Shown here: piece by piece, positions 1 through 9,670 of the stretch
Layout of the letters: every line of letters begins with the position of its first letter
How positions within the stretch are numbered: position 1 is the stretch's first letter
Assembly: GCA_020186115.1 (NCBI GenBank)
Contig: WSYJ01000139.1
Location: forward strand, 310,001-374,000
Reading direction: 5' to 3'
DNA: 64,000 nucleotides
From: Histomonas meleagridis
Lineage: Eukaryota > Parabasalia > Tritrichomonadida > Dientamoebidae
Made by a program: the position numbers and the translations under genes
Notes under the pieces: model-generated
The model's database searches: none
Told to the model about the DNA's origin: nothing
What the model saw: the letters and a program-made list of their open reading frames with translations, nothing else

Positions 1-2424
1 AAGTGTAAGCCAATCTCACGTAAGGTTCCAGTTCCACCAGAAGGCAAAGAACCAGAGACATTAAATGCCAAATTCGAAGAATTAGAAAACGTTCAAGCTA
101 AGCGCCGTGCAGAACTTCAAGAAATCTTGAAGCAAATCGAAAAGGAAAAGGTTGACTCATTCGATCAAATGTGCCAAGAAATCCTTAACAAAGTTGACGA
201 AATCAACCAACGTTCTAACTCACTTGAAGGCACAATTGAAGAACAACATGATGTCATCAATGGCCTTATTGCAGAAGCAGAAGAGAAGCAAAGCCATCTT
301 CCAGAATTACAACCACCATACAATGAATTGATCCAATTAAACTTGAACAACAGATCCAAGTTCACACCATATGCCATCCAAAAGGAAGTCGATCAATTAA
401 TTGTTCACCTTAAGCATCTTTTAGATCAAAACAAGGCCGCTGCCCTTCAAGCAGATAATGAACGCCGTATCAGAGAATATAATGATAAGGCACAAAAGTA
501 TATCGATGTCGCACAAGATATCGAAAAGGAACTCGATTCAATCGAAGGTTCACTTCCAGAACGTCGTGCTGCATTCATCAAGCAACAATCCGAAATTGCT
601 GAAAAGCGTGAAAAGGTTAATGAAATCGATCCAGATTTCGAAGACCTCGAAAAGGATGGTTTACATCTTGGTATCTCCAACACACCAGAATACATCAAGA
701 CACAATACGGCAACTCACTCAAGCGTGCCATCACAGAAACTAACAAGATCTTCGATGAAATGGTCAACGAATATGATGCATTAGCCGGCAAGATCACAGA
801 ACGTGTTCGTGACTTAACTAACCAAGCAGAAGCTGTCAAGCAACCAGAAAAGGTTCTCGAGACACAAAAGGCAGAATACGAAGAACTCCAAGGAAAGGCT
901 GCTGAAGTTGAAGCCGAATTACCAACACTTGATCACCCATACAGTGAAATTGTTGAATTCAAACTCGCCGCACGTATCAAGACAACACCATCAGAAGCCG
1001 CTTCACAAGTTGCCCAACTTAAGAACTTACTTGATAAGTTACTTGAAGATAACGCAGCTGCTATTGTTAAGCGTGAAAACGAACGCCGTATCAAGGAATA
1101 TAATGAATTGGCACAAACATATGTTGACAAGTCACGTGACTTCGCTGCTACAGTCGATGCTATCGATGGAACACTTGTTGAACGTCGTACAGCATATCTT
1201 CAAAAGCAAAAGGAACTCAACGAGAAGCGTGATGACCTCGACAACTTAACACCACACTACCAAGCATTAGAAAAGGATGGTTTACACATGAACATCAACA
1301 ACACACCAATTTCAATCTCATCATTCTATGCACAAGTTCTTGAGAAGATCACAAACGCATTGAACTTAATCTATGATGAAATGGTTAAGAACTTCGATGA
1401 AATGGCAACAGCTCTTAACGAACGTATCAAGAAGGTCGAAGCCGAACATAAGGCTATCGATGGCACACTCCAAGAGAAGAAGGAGAAACTTGCCGCAGAA
1501 CTTACAGAAGCACAAGGCATTCATGACGATGTTCCACAACTCAACGAACCATTTGCAGAATTAACAGAGTTCAAGCTCAACTATCGTCCCAAGTTCACAC
1601 CAATTGATATCCAAGGTTACATCGATCAATTGATTGCTAACATCAACCACGTTAACCAAATCAACGACAGCGAAATCCAAGCAGAAAGCAACAAGGCACG
1701 TATCGATAACTACATTGGCAAAGCACAAGCTGTTGTCGACGAAGCTAAAGAACTCGAAGCATCAATCAACGAAATTGATGGCACTAACGAAGAGAAGCTT
1801 GAGAAGCTTTATGCTAAGGATAAGGAAGTCAACGAGAAGCAAAAGAAGATCGACGAGATCACACCAATCTACCAAGACCTTGAAAAGGATGACTTACACC
1901 TTAACATCGAAAACACACCATCATCAATCTTAGCATTCTTCGATAACATGCACGCACACATCCACAACTTGATCCAAGAAGTGGATAAGGCCATTGCCAC
2001 AGCTAAGGGTCTCGAAATCTCAGAAGAACAACTTCAAGAGTTCAGAGATACATTCTCATTCTTCGATAAGGATAACACTAAGTCACTCGAACCATACGAA
2101 CTTAAGGCTTGTCTCACAGCACTCGGTGAAAACGTCGAAGATGAAGAATGCAACGAAATCATCAAGAAGTACACAGGCGGTAACACATCTATGGACTTCG
2201 ATAACTACGTTAAGTTCATGCTCGATAGATTCACTAAGCAAGAAACAGCCGAAACTACTAAGGACGCATTCAAGGCAGTCACCAAGAACGCACCTGTTAT
2301 GACTGAGGAATTAATGAACCAACACTTCACCCCAGAAGATGTCGAATACATGAAGGCTAACATGCCACAAACTGAAGACGGATATGACTACTCACAATGG
2401 GCAGATTCAGTTTTCGTTGAGTAA
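1..2424 (+). CDS. alpha-actinin-like actin cross-linker (5' truncated by window edge)
   Basis: The frame is open from base 1, so the N-terminus, including any calponin-homology actin-binding domains, lies outside the window. What remains is about 800 residues of acidic coiled-coil rod followed by a C-terminal EF-hand module. The rod is repetitive: the motif DLEKD(G/D)LHL recurs near bases 643, 1265 and 1878, a period of roughly 205 residues, longer than a classical 110-120-residue spectrin repeat. The EF-hand region begins near base 2010. Its first loop, DKDNTKSLEPYE, keeps acidic residues at positions 1, 3 and 12; the second loop is degenerate, and the end matches the alpha-actinin CaM-like tail. 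Known alpha-actinins bundle actin in the cortex. Codons are GC-richer at third positions than in the neighbours, suggesting high expression. The stop TAA is followed by A. Confidence 0.82.
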   Translation, partial: KCKPISRKVPVPPEGKEPETLNAKFEELENVQAKRRAELQEILKQIEKEKVDSFDQMCQEILNKVDEINQRSNSLEGTIEEQHDVINGLIAEAEEKQSHLPELQPPYNELIQLNLNNRSKFTPYAIQKEVDQLIVHLKHLLDQNKAAALQADNERRIREYNDKAQKYIDVAQDIEKELDSIEGSLPERRAAFIKQQSEIAEKREKVNEIDPDFEDLEKDGLHLGISNTPEYIKTQYGNSLKRAITETNKIFDEMVNEYDALAGKITERVRDLTNQAEAVKQPEKVLETQKAEYEELQGKAAEVEAELPTLDHPYSEIVEFKLAARIKTTPSEAASQVAQLKNLLDKLLEDNAAAIVKRENERRIKEYNELAQTYVDKSRDFAATVDAIDGTLVERRTAYLQKQKELNEKRDDLDNLTPHYQALEKDGLHMNINNTPISISSFYAQVLEKITNALNLIYDEMVKNFDEMATALNERIKKVEAEHKAIDGTLQEKKEKLAAELTEAQGIHDDVPQLNEPFAELTEFKLNYRPKFTPIDIQGYIDQLIANINHVNQINDSEIQAESNKARIDNYIGKAQAVVDEAKELEASINEIDGTNEEKLEKLYAKDKEVNEKQKKIDEITPIYQDLEKDDLHLNIENTPSSILAFFDNMHAHIHNLIQEVDKAIATAKGLEISEEQLQEFRDTFSFFDKDNTKSLEPYELKACLTALGENVEDEECNEIIKKYTGGNTSMDFDNYVKFMLDRFTKQETAETTKDAFKAVTKNAPVMTEELMNQHFTPEDVEYMKANMPQTEDGYDYSQWADSVFVE

Positions 2425-2786
2425 AAAATAAGTCCAATTGATCATATATGATTTTTTTTAATTAGTTTTTTAACAGGTACAAACCAAATTGCAATGCTAC
2501 GATGACGATTGAATTAACTTTGAGTGCAGCGGAGTCACTTCACTTTGTCGCATTCTATTCACAGGATCAAACTGTGGCGATTATTCGCTTGCTTTAAAAC
2601 AAATTTAATGCTCATGATCAATTCAATCAGTGCATTACATGTTATTATATATAATGCAAAATTAATGTTGTCGGAAAATAAACTTAATCTCATTCAGCCA
2701 AAATATTTAAAGAGGAAATAATTAACATTTTCAAAAATATTAGTAAGGAGAATGAATGTTTTATTGATGTTTCATCGTTTTTAATA
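2425..2786. other. intergenic region, no supported gene
   Basis: AT-rich spacer between the actinin stop and the BspA relic. A short 65-codon open frame near 2524-2721 shows no family features and is not called. Confidence 0.6.
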
Positions 2787-4215
2787 ATGGTTTTGATTAA
2801 AAATATAATTAGTTTAAAAAAATATTTTATTTTAAATATTTATCCTAAAAATAAATGCAAACAAGGAATCCTTATATTTGCATTTGTTTCATTTTTTAAT
2901 CAGACATTTGAATTTTTTGACGAAACAACAAAAACACTTACAATCACAAATTCTAATGACTTCAATACTAAACATAGTTCAGCAGAACATGCCATTAATG
3001 AAGGTAAAATTGCTAATATTCCACAATCAGCATTTTATAACTACAATTCATTAATTTCAGTGAATGTTACGAGTGAACTTAAATTGATTGGTATGCAAGC
3101 ATTTTTTAATTGTATAAATTTAAAGTCAATTGTTTTTTCATAAATAGTTTAGAAAATATTGAAAATTATGCATTTTATAATTGTTATTTATTAGAATCAT
3201 TTATTTTTGGTGAAAATGTTAAAACAATTGGTAATTCAGCATTTGAAAGATGTATGTCATTAGTTAACATCACAATTCCATCATCAATTACAAGTATTAA
3301 AACAAGTGCATTTGGTTCATGTTTGAATTTAGAAATTATTAATGTTTCCAAAGGGAATTCGTATTATTGTAATTCAAATAATTGTCAAGTTTTATATGAC
3401 ATAAACCTCACTGAAATTTATTGATTTTCGCCAAAAATACTGAATGAAACATTTAATATTCCAAACACAGTTGAAACCATTAAATCCAATTCATTTTCTT
3501 ATTGTTTATTTTGTTATATTAATATTCCAAATTCTGTTATATCGATTGAGTCGAATTCATTTTTATCAAGTCCAAATCTTGAAAGTGTTATATTTGGAGA
3601 AAATGTTTAAACAATTATGAACTGTGCATTTCAAAATTGTACTAAATTAAAGAATGTTACTCTACCGAAATCAGTTTCATTGTTAATTAATTCATATTAT
3701 GCACTAGTCTTCAATTTATTAATATATCAATAGAAAATGCATTTTATTCAAATTATGGAAATGATGGTATTGTTTATAACAAAGAAATCACCGAAATTAT
3801 ATGTTATCCGCCAGGGAAACAAGAAATAACATATACAATACCATCAACTGTAACATCTATTGGAAATTATTCATTTTATTCATGTTCATCATTAACGAAT
3901 ATTCAACTCACAAATAATATTCAAACAATTGGCCGTAATGCATTTTATTTATGTTCATCATTAACGAATATCACATTTCCATTATCAATTACAATAATTA
4001 GCAGTTATGCATTTGCGAATTGTAATTCACTTGAAACAGTTATTATAGGGGAAAATGTTCAATAAATTCAGAATTATGCATTTTTCTCTTGTACAAATTT
4101 GCTATGTGTTTATTATTATGGGACAAATAAACCATCATTTGGTACATACGTTTTCGATGGAACTAATTTTTCCGCAGTTATGACATTAGATTCATATTCA
4201 AGTGATGAATTTAAT
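2787..4215 (+). pseudogene. decayed BspA-like LRR_5 surface protein gene
   Basis: An ATG at 2787 opens a lysine-rich leader, a hydrophobic segment (GILIFAFVSFFNQTF) and the BspA N-terminal phrase TTKTLTITN, followed by LRR_5 units such as IGMQAFFNC, IENYAFYNC and IGNSAFERC. The frame breaks near 3130, and further stops occur at about 3421, 3608 and 4063 with another shift around 3700. LRR units and the spacer type NDGIVYNKEITEI remain readable to about 4080, and the BspA post-LRR phrase YYGTNKPSFGTYVFDGTNF runs to about 4170. The family consists of trichomonad surface proteins thought to act in adhesion. With this many lesions it is a relic rather than a sequencing artefact. Its last readable part continues in frame into the ciliary-type sequence downstream. 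Confidence 0.85.
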
Positions 4216-5571
4216 TCATCTGAAGTTTTGAATGGTACAAGTATTTTTATTACGTTAGAAAACATATTCACTAAAACAATAAAATTTATTGTTGAAAATG
4301 ATAACTCAATAAATTTCCAAGTTATAATAAGTCAAACATTTGAATTAAAAGAAAACGAAATTAAACAAATCGAAATTCGTTATAACCCAACAACTATAGG
4401 TAAAAACGAAATCGCAAATATTAAATCAGACGAACTTGGCCAATATCTTTATAAAGTTATTGGCATAGGTAAACCACCGCCAATACAATTGCCATTAACA
4501 ATCGAAACAAGTATAAATAAAACTTCAATTGGTATAATCGAATTTATAAATCCGTTTTATTTTCCCGCACAATTTTCTATAACTTTAAATAATGAAAAAG
4601 CTAATCAAAATGTTTTTAATTTATTATCACGGAAAAAATTCTCTTTAACTAATTATGGAGATACAAATGAAATACAAATTTCATTTTTGCCACGTTTTAA
4701 TGGCGAATTTAAATCGAATATTATTATAACATATAATGATATTCAATGGGTGTATCCGATAATTGGAATTTGTAATTCATTAAATACGAAAGATCAAAAA
4801 ATTATTTATGGAATGAGTTATCAGAAGATACAAAAAGAAATTTCTTTATTTTTAATAGGCGAAAAAGAAAATTATAAAATTTCGGAATATAAAATTATTG
4901 TTCAATATCAAAAAGGATTTGAATTTGTTTCGAAATATTTAAACATATTTCCGATTAATATAATAAAAAATGAAAATAATAACAAATATATAAATCTTCA
5001 AATTAAATATTATCCAAAACGTCCAATGAATACATTCTTAATAATAATCATTAAAAACCCTTTAGAACAAAGTTGGAAATTTAATGTGAAACTTCAAATA
5101 GAAAGTTCTGAGCCATTACAAAATATAATTTTGGAATGTTCGCTCGATAAAATAATAAAATATAAACCTAAAATCGTTGATGAGTTCGATGAGAAAACTC
5201 CTTTTCATGCTTACCTAGTAAATGGTTCTTCATCTGAGTTCTCTATTTCGAGTTCGAAAGGTTTTATCGAACCTTTTGTTGATGAAATGCCTTTTGATGT
5301 TTTGTTTAGCCCGAAAATTTATGGTAAAGTAATGAAGGCACAATTAATTATCGATACTTTAGAAGTGCAATTTAAATATGACTTAATCGGGAGAATTCCT
5401 AAATATATGCCGCCAAAGGTTTGCGGTGGAAGAATTGATTTGTCTACGCCGGAATCTCTGAAAAGAAATAATGCGGTGAAAAGAAATATCGTTAAGGAAA
5501 ATATAGAAAATGCAAAGATTTCAATACCAAAAACTGCTAGATCACCAAGAAAAAAATATTTTTATGCATAA
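4180..5571 (+). CDS. CFAP47-like (ASH/Ig-like) C-terminal fragment fused to a BspA remnant
   Basis: The frame is open from about 4099, where it still encodes BspA tail sequence; the first in-frame ATG is at 4180. From about residue 12 the protein becomes a series of beta-rich modules typical of ASH/MSP-type ciliary proteins: NPTTIGKNEI followed by YLYKVIGIGKPPP, then an INPFYFPAQF unit and a WVYPIIGI unit. The order and the end (DLIGRIPKYMPP, then a basic tail) resemble the C-terminus of CFAP47, a cilia central-apparatus protein of well over 1000 residues, so most of the protein is missing. I infer an old recombination that placed a BspA 3' end in front of a ciliary gene fragment. It could be transcribed but is probably nonfunctional. 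Hydin- or CFAP65-type relatives are alternatives. Confidence 0.5.
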   Translation: MTLDSYSSDEFNSSEVLNGTSIFITLENIFTKTIKFIVENDNSINFQVIISQTFELKENEIKQIEIRYNPTTIGKNEIANIKSDELGQYLYKVIGIGKPPPIQLPLTIETSINKTSIGIIEFINPFYFPAQFSITLNNEKANQNVFNLLSRKKFSLTNYGDTNEIQISFLPRFNGEFKSNIIITYNDIQWVYPIIGICNSLNTKDQKIIYGMSYQKIQKEISLFLIGEKENYKISEYKIIVQYQKGFEFVSKYLNIFPINIIKNENNNKYINLQIKYYPKRPMNTFLIIIIKNPLEQSWKFNVKLQIESSEPLQNIILECSLDKIIKYKPKIVDEFDEKTPFHAYLVNGSSSEFSISSSKGFIEPFVDEMPFDVLFSPKIYGKVMKAQLIIDTLEVQFKYDLIGRIPKYMPPKVCGGRIDLSTPESLKRNNAVKRNIVKENIENAKISIPKTARSPRKKYFYA

Positions 5572-5739
5572 ATATTTGTTTTTATTATAAATTTGAATGT
5601 TTGTTTTCATTATTTAGATAAAAGCCTTGATTTAATACAAAATGACATTAAAATAAATTTAGTATCTGTTAAAGTTGAAAATGATTTGACACAAGGATGA
5701 ATTACTCATCAGAAATGTGATATACAATGATTTAGGAGT

Positions 5740-6140
5740 AAAATATGTGATATTAATTAATATTACAACGAATTGTAATATTGGTAATTAAGAAATGGAC
5801 AAGAATTAATATAATGAACATTTTCACCAATAAAAATTGTTTCAAAATCATTACAATAAGCAAAAGTATTATTCATAATAGAAATTCAATTAGGAATTGT
5901 AAATGTTTTACTTTTCTCATTCGGATAACTAATGATTCGTGAATTTCTTTAGCATATAAAATGCCATCATTTTCATAATTTGAATATTCAAATTTTTTTC
6001 TAAAGTTCTTGTTTCAAGTACTGTACATTTGTAAAATGCATTATCACCAATGCCATTAAAACTGTGAGTGTTTTTGTCTCTGCTTCATATGATTGCTTTG
6101 TGTTAACAAAAAATATAATCATCAATATCAAAAATGTTTT
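5740..6140 (-). pseudogene. antisense relic of a BspA-like gene
   Basis: Read on the minus strand, this AT-rich stretch encodes recognisable BspA pieces in the right order but in different frames. Near 6090 there is an N-terminal YEAETKTLTV phrase, near 6035 an IGDNAF unit, then near 5930 RIISYPNEKSKTFTIPN, and near 5850 NTFAYCNDFETIFIGENV. Stops and shifts separate them. This is a second, more eroded family member, oriented opposite to the relic at 2787. Confidence 0.7.
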
Positions 6141-6149
6141 GAATTTTTA

Positions 6150-6600
6150 TCATAAATTAAATAACTTTTATAAAAATATTTAATAAAAAAAAAATAAGGT
6201 GAAGCATACTTGAATCCCCAAAAATTACATGATCATAACAAAAATTCCCGAGTTTTGTTTACTGGGTTTTGCTAATAAAAACTTTTTGTATACATATTTG
6301 GTCAATTTATAAAAACACATCCAAACTAACGCAATAAATATTTTTAATTTTTTTCAACATCATAATGATTACCATACTTTGTGTTTTTTATTTTCTATAT
6401 CATAGCTTATATTTTCAAACAAGACAAATGTTATAGTTCATGATATATGCATATATCATCAATTTTATTTTTCTACTCCGCATCTCTAGTTAATAAAAAA
6501 TGATTCTTGTAGGTGATATGTATATGGCTATTTTTAAAAAATCTTAAAGAATAAATTTTGTGATTCCTTTTTTATCAAATGATTTGTCACTTTTTATCAA
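6150..6600. other. AT-rich spacer, nothing recognised
   Basis: Stop-rich sequence on both strands between the antisense BspA relic and the ankyrin pseudogene. I see no motif, RNA gene or conserved frame. Confidence 0.5.
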
Positions 6601-6604
6601 ATTC

Positions 6605-7815
6605 ATGAAAAACAAAGGGAAAAAAACCCAACAAATACAAAAATTGAAGACGAGTTAAAAAAGCTTTCATTTATTAAGCAAAAAATTATTGATTTAAAGA
6701 AAGAAAATTTTACCAAATCATTAAATTCATTAATCAACAAATTTAACAAAAACATGCCATTACTTTTTAACACTTTTATAAGTCAAATTATATATTCATT
6801 ATGTGTTATAAGAATTAATGATTTTGATATTGAAATATATTTAAATTTAATTAAAGGAATTGAAGCTTTTGAAATACATTCCAGAAATTTTTAATGTGTT
6901 TTCACAATTTCTTCATGAAAAAAATACACAAGAATCGAATTACTTTCTTGAATATATGTTTGAATATTATTTTCATAAAAATTACAAAGCACTACCAAAG
7001 AATAATCCGGAACTTCATAAGCAATTAATTAGAGAAGGTCATAATCCAAAAGAAATTGCAAAAATAATTCGAAATGATGATATAGAAAAACTTCAAGAAA
7101 TATCATCTCAAAATGATTTTGATTTTGATCAAACAATAGAACCATCATATTATGAAAGATGTTCATTTTTTAATCAAAAGAATGTGACATTAATTGATTA
7201 TGCAGCATTTTTTTCTTCAGTTAAATGTTTTAAATATTTATTAATGATTAATGCAAATGTAGAAAACACAGGTAAATATGCAGTTGCAGGTGGAAATGAA
7301 GAAATTATTCATTTATGTGAACAAAATCATTCATCATTTAAAGATGCATATGAAACAGCAATTATGTTTAATCGAAATGATATCTTTAAATATTTTTATG
7401 AAAATAAAATTGATAATAATTTAAAGGAATTAGGAATGAAATGTATTTGTAATAATAATTATGATATTTTTTCATTTTTGTTTGAAAATAGACTTAAGTT
7501 TGGGGATGTTATTTCTAAAATAGTACAAACTGAGAAATTATATTTTTTATATCTTTTTCACCCAAATCGCTTGCCTCATAATATTTTGTTTTTATGTATG
7601 AATGTCCGAAATATTGAGATAATAAAATATATTCTAAAGTATAATATTAATGTCAATTATAGAGAAATTTGTTTTTATAATTTCATATTTAAAAATAATA
7701 CTTGGTAATTATTTATATTATTTTTGACTGCACTTCTATTGGCTTCTTATAATGGTAATACAGATATGGTTAAATTACTTCTTGAACATTAAGATATTGA
7801 TGTAAATGCTAAATT
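6605..7815 (+). pseudogene. DUF3447 / ankyrin-repeat protein gene, frameshifted and 3'-truncated
   Basis: From about 6640 one frame encodes a helical segment rich in Lys and Leu (ELKKLSFIKQ...). It ends at a stop near 6893, while the adjacent frame continues as YIPEIFNVFSQFLHEK and then a long DUF3447-type stretch to 7708: HKQLIREGHNPKEIAKIIRN, then VTLIDYAAFFSSVKCFKYLL with ankyrin-like helices. After the stop at 7706-7708 a clear ankyrin unit follows (TALLLASYNGNTDMVKLLLE), interrupted by a stop, then DIDVNA. Recognisable sequence ends at the point where the convergent Vps16 fragment ends. Trichomonads carry hundreds of such genes of unknown function. Leader, core and repeat need at least two frame corrections, so I call it a pseudogene. 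Confidence 0.82.
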
Positions 7816-7816
7816 T

Positions 7817-9010
7817 TCATTTTAATATATCTAACATTAGATTAAATGATATTTCATTTTTAGATGTAATTTTTCTCAAATTCTTTTTATCATATTTATT
7901 TACTTCTTCAAATGTATATGCCATTAATGATGAATCTTCAGATAATATTGAATATTCCAAACATTCATTCCAATTTTTTTGGTTTAGTAGAATTGGTACA
8001 CATCTTGATTTAGTAGAACATAAATCAAGTAATTTAAATGCTATTTCTTCTTTTTGTATTAAAAATGCAGTCATAGCTAAACCTATCAAGTCAATTTGCC
8101 CTTCCATTTCTAATAATTTCTCATTTATTTCTTTGGGCGATAATTTTGTTCTGATTAAACAATTTGCCCAATGCGCAGAAATAAAACTTGTATCAATTCC
8201 CATAAAATTGGCAATTCGAAGTGCTTCGAAATGTAATGAACGATTACAATGTCTTTTTAATAAATTTGGGATTGTTAATGTTTTTAATTCTGCATAAGTT
8301 ATAAGAATATTAAATGGTTGATGATTCATTATTTCACATATGCGTAAAATTGAAATTTGTTCTGCAAATTGATCAAAATTACGTAATTGAATAAGCTTTT
8401 CACTTTCTTCAGATCCATCATCTTTAGGTATGGGAATAATTAAATGTAACCTTGATATAGCTAAAAGTAATGATTGCCTTTGTTTAAACTTAGTGAAGAA
8501 TAAAGTAGCATCATTTAAACCAATTAAACCTTCTTCAATTTCATCAATTGAAAAATCATTAAAAGGTTCATTTGTAGCTAAATAATCAATATTATTCATA
8601 CATTTAAACAATTTTAATGCAATACATTCTTCATTCCATGAACCAAAATCAAAAGTTATACCAATAAAAGCTCTAAGTAAAAAAATACCTTCTTTTGTAA
8701 AAATACGTGCACCATCTATTTCGGTAATTATAGCAAAATCTGATTTCATTTCCCAATAAAGTGCACGATCAGAATTACCTAACATCCAAATTTTATTATT
8801 TTTTATTAGTAAAACAGTATCGTTACCACACCAAATTATCTTTTTCGGGATAACTTCATCAAAATGAATATGAATTTTTACATCATTTAGATTTTTCCCC
8901 AGAAAGAAATAATTTGTATCTGATCTAATTAAAGCAAATTCAAGTGAAGGAGAAAATATTATTTCATCAACAGGATATTGAAAGAACTCAGTTTCAAATG
9001 ATTTTTGCAA
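7817..9010 (-). pseudogene. Vps16-like fragment (HOPS/CORVET core subunit), both ends missing
   Basis: About 400 residues align in order with the middle of Vps16. First comes the last propeller blade region (FALIRSDTNYFFLGKNL, IIWCGNDTVLLI). The helical junction follows, with HWANCL corresponding to the AHWACYK region and LLDLCSTKSRCVPILLNQ corresponding to LLDYEP...VPLLL. Vps16 (about 800-850 residues) is a core subunit of the HOPS and CORVET tethers. Here roughly the first 200 and last 200 residues are absent. The frame starts after a TAA near 9025 with no ATG at the right place, and it stops at 7817 exactly against the ankyrin relic. I infer a truncated gene fragment, although an assembly rearrangement could give the same picture. 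Confidence 0.72.
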
Positions 9011-9153
9011 TAATTTTTCAAATTATAATTTAATTTGAATAATTTCTTAATTTTTTCTTTTCTTTTATGTGATTGATAGATTGTACATCGCAAACTAATA
9101 TACAATTTCAGATAAACTTTCTGATGCATTCAGATGCTCATCGATGTTTAACA

Positions 9154-9166
9154 CCGATAGAATCGG
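9154..9166. promoter_or_regulatory. inverted repeat CCGAT-AGA-ATCGG upstream of the ssSPT-like gene
   Basis: A perfect 5-bp inverted repeat with a 3-bp spacer, about 100 bp before the ATG at 9263 and close to other GATCG/CGATG-like sequence. A regulatory role is inferred only from position and symmetry. Confidence 0.3.
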
Positions 9167-9262
9167 CCATACTCAGTCAAATCTCATCGTGTTTTGAATA
9201 CTTTATTCTTCTTTATTCTGTTGAATTTTGTCAACTTTTGTGAAAAGGTAAATCACACGGCC

Positions 9263-9487
9263 ATGTCGATTCTTGAGTCCTTGATCAAAAAATACAAAGT
9301 AATAACAGGTGTATATTTCCTCTCAAAGCCAGAACGAAGAGTTTGGAATATATTTTTCCTCGTTCTTTTCATCGTTTTCATTTTCGGCTTAATAAATTTA
9401 TCAAAAGGAACAATGCATTCTTTCCAAAGGCTACTTGGTTTCGGGTTAGAACCTCAAAATCCTGTTAACGGCGATTCATATCATTAG
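9263..9487 (+). CDS. small subunit of serine palmitoyltransferase-like protein (ssSPT/SPTSS family)
   Basis: A 74-residue protein from the ATG at 9263; the frame is open slightly further upstream but without another ATG. The central phrase KYKVITGVYFLSKPERRVWN matches the family signature of human SPTSSA/SPTSSB, in which a Tyr-x3-Thr-x2-Tyr-x-Leu-x-Pro-x-Glu-Arg stretch is followed by an Asn and a transmembrane helix. Here the helix is IFFLVLFIVFIFGLINL. Family members are 65-80 residues and sit in the ER membrane, where they stimulate the SPTLC1/2 heterodimer and tune acyl-CoA choice in the first step of sphingolipid synthesis. Residues after the helix (QRLLGFGLEPQNPVNGDSYH) are lineage specific. 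I am fairly sure of the family; activity is not shown by the sequence. Confidence 0.68.
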   Translation: MSILESLIKKYKVITGVYFLSKPERRVWNIFFLVLFIVFIFGLINLSKGTMHSFQRLLGFGLEPQNPVNGDSYH

Positions 9488-9670
9488 CTTTATTATCTAT
9501 CGAATTAGCAATCAATAAACTTTGATTCTATCAAGCATTTACTTTTCTATAGCACACAAAACTTATGCACCCATTTAAAATTAAAAGATATCTTATTTAA
9601 ATAATAAATGTAGTGTACTTATCATAATACAATGTTTTTTATAAAAAATTGTCTCAGATATTAATAACAT

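Noticed and set aside
2524-2721. 65-codon frame after the actinin gene
   Set aside because: Short, no ATG start, no motif, AT-rich background.
7806-8297. 163-codon plus-strand frame inside the Vps16 fragment
   Set aside because: The opposite frame matches Vps16 in order; this is its shadow.
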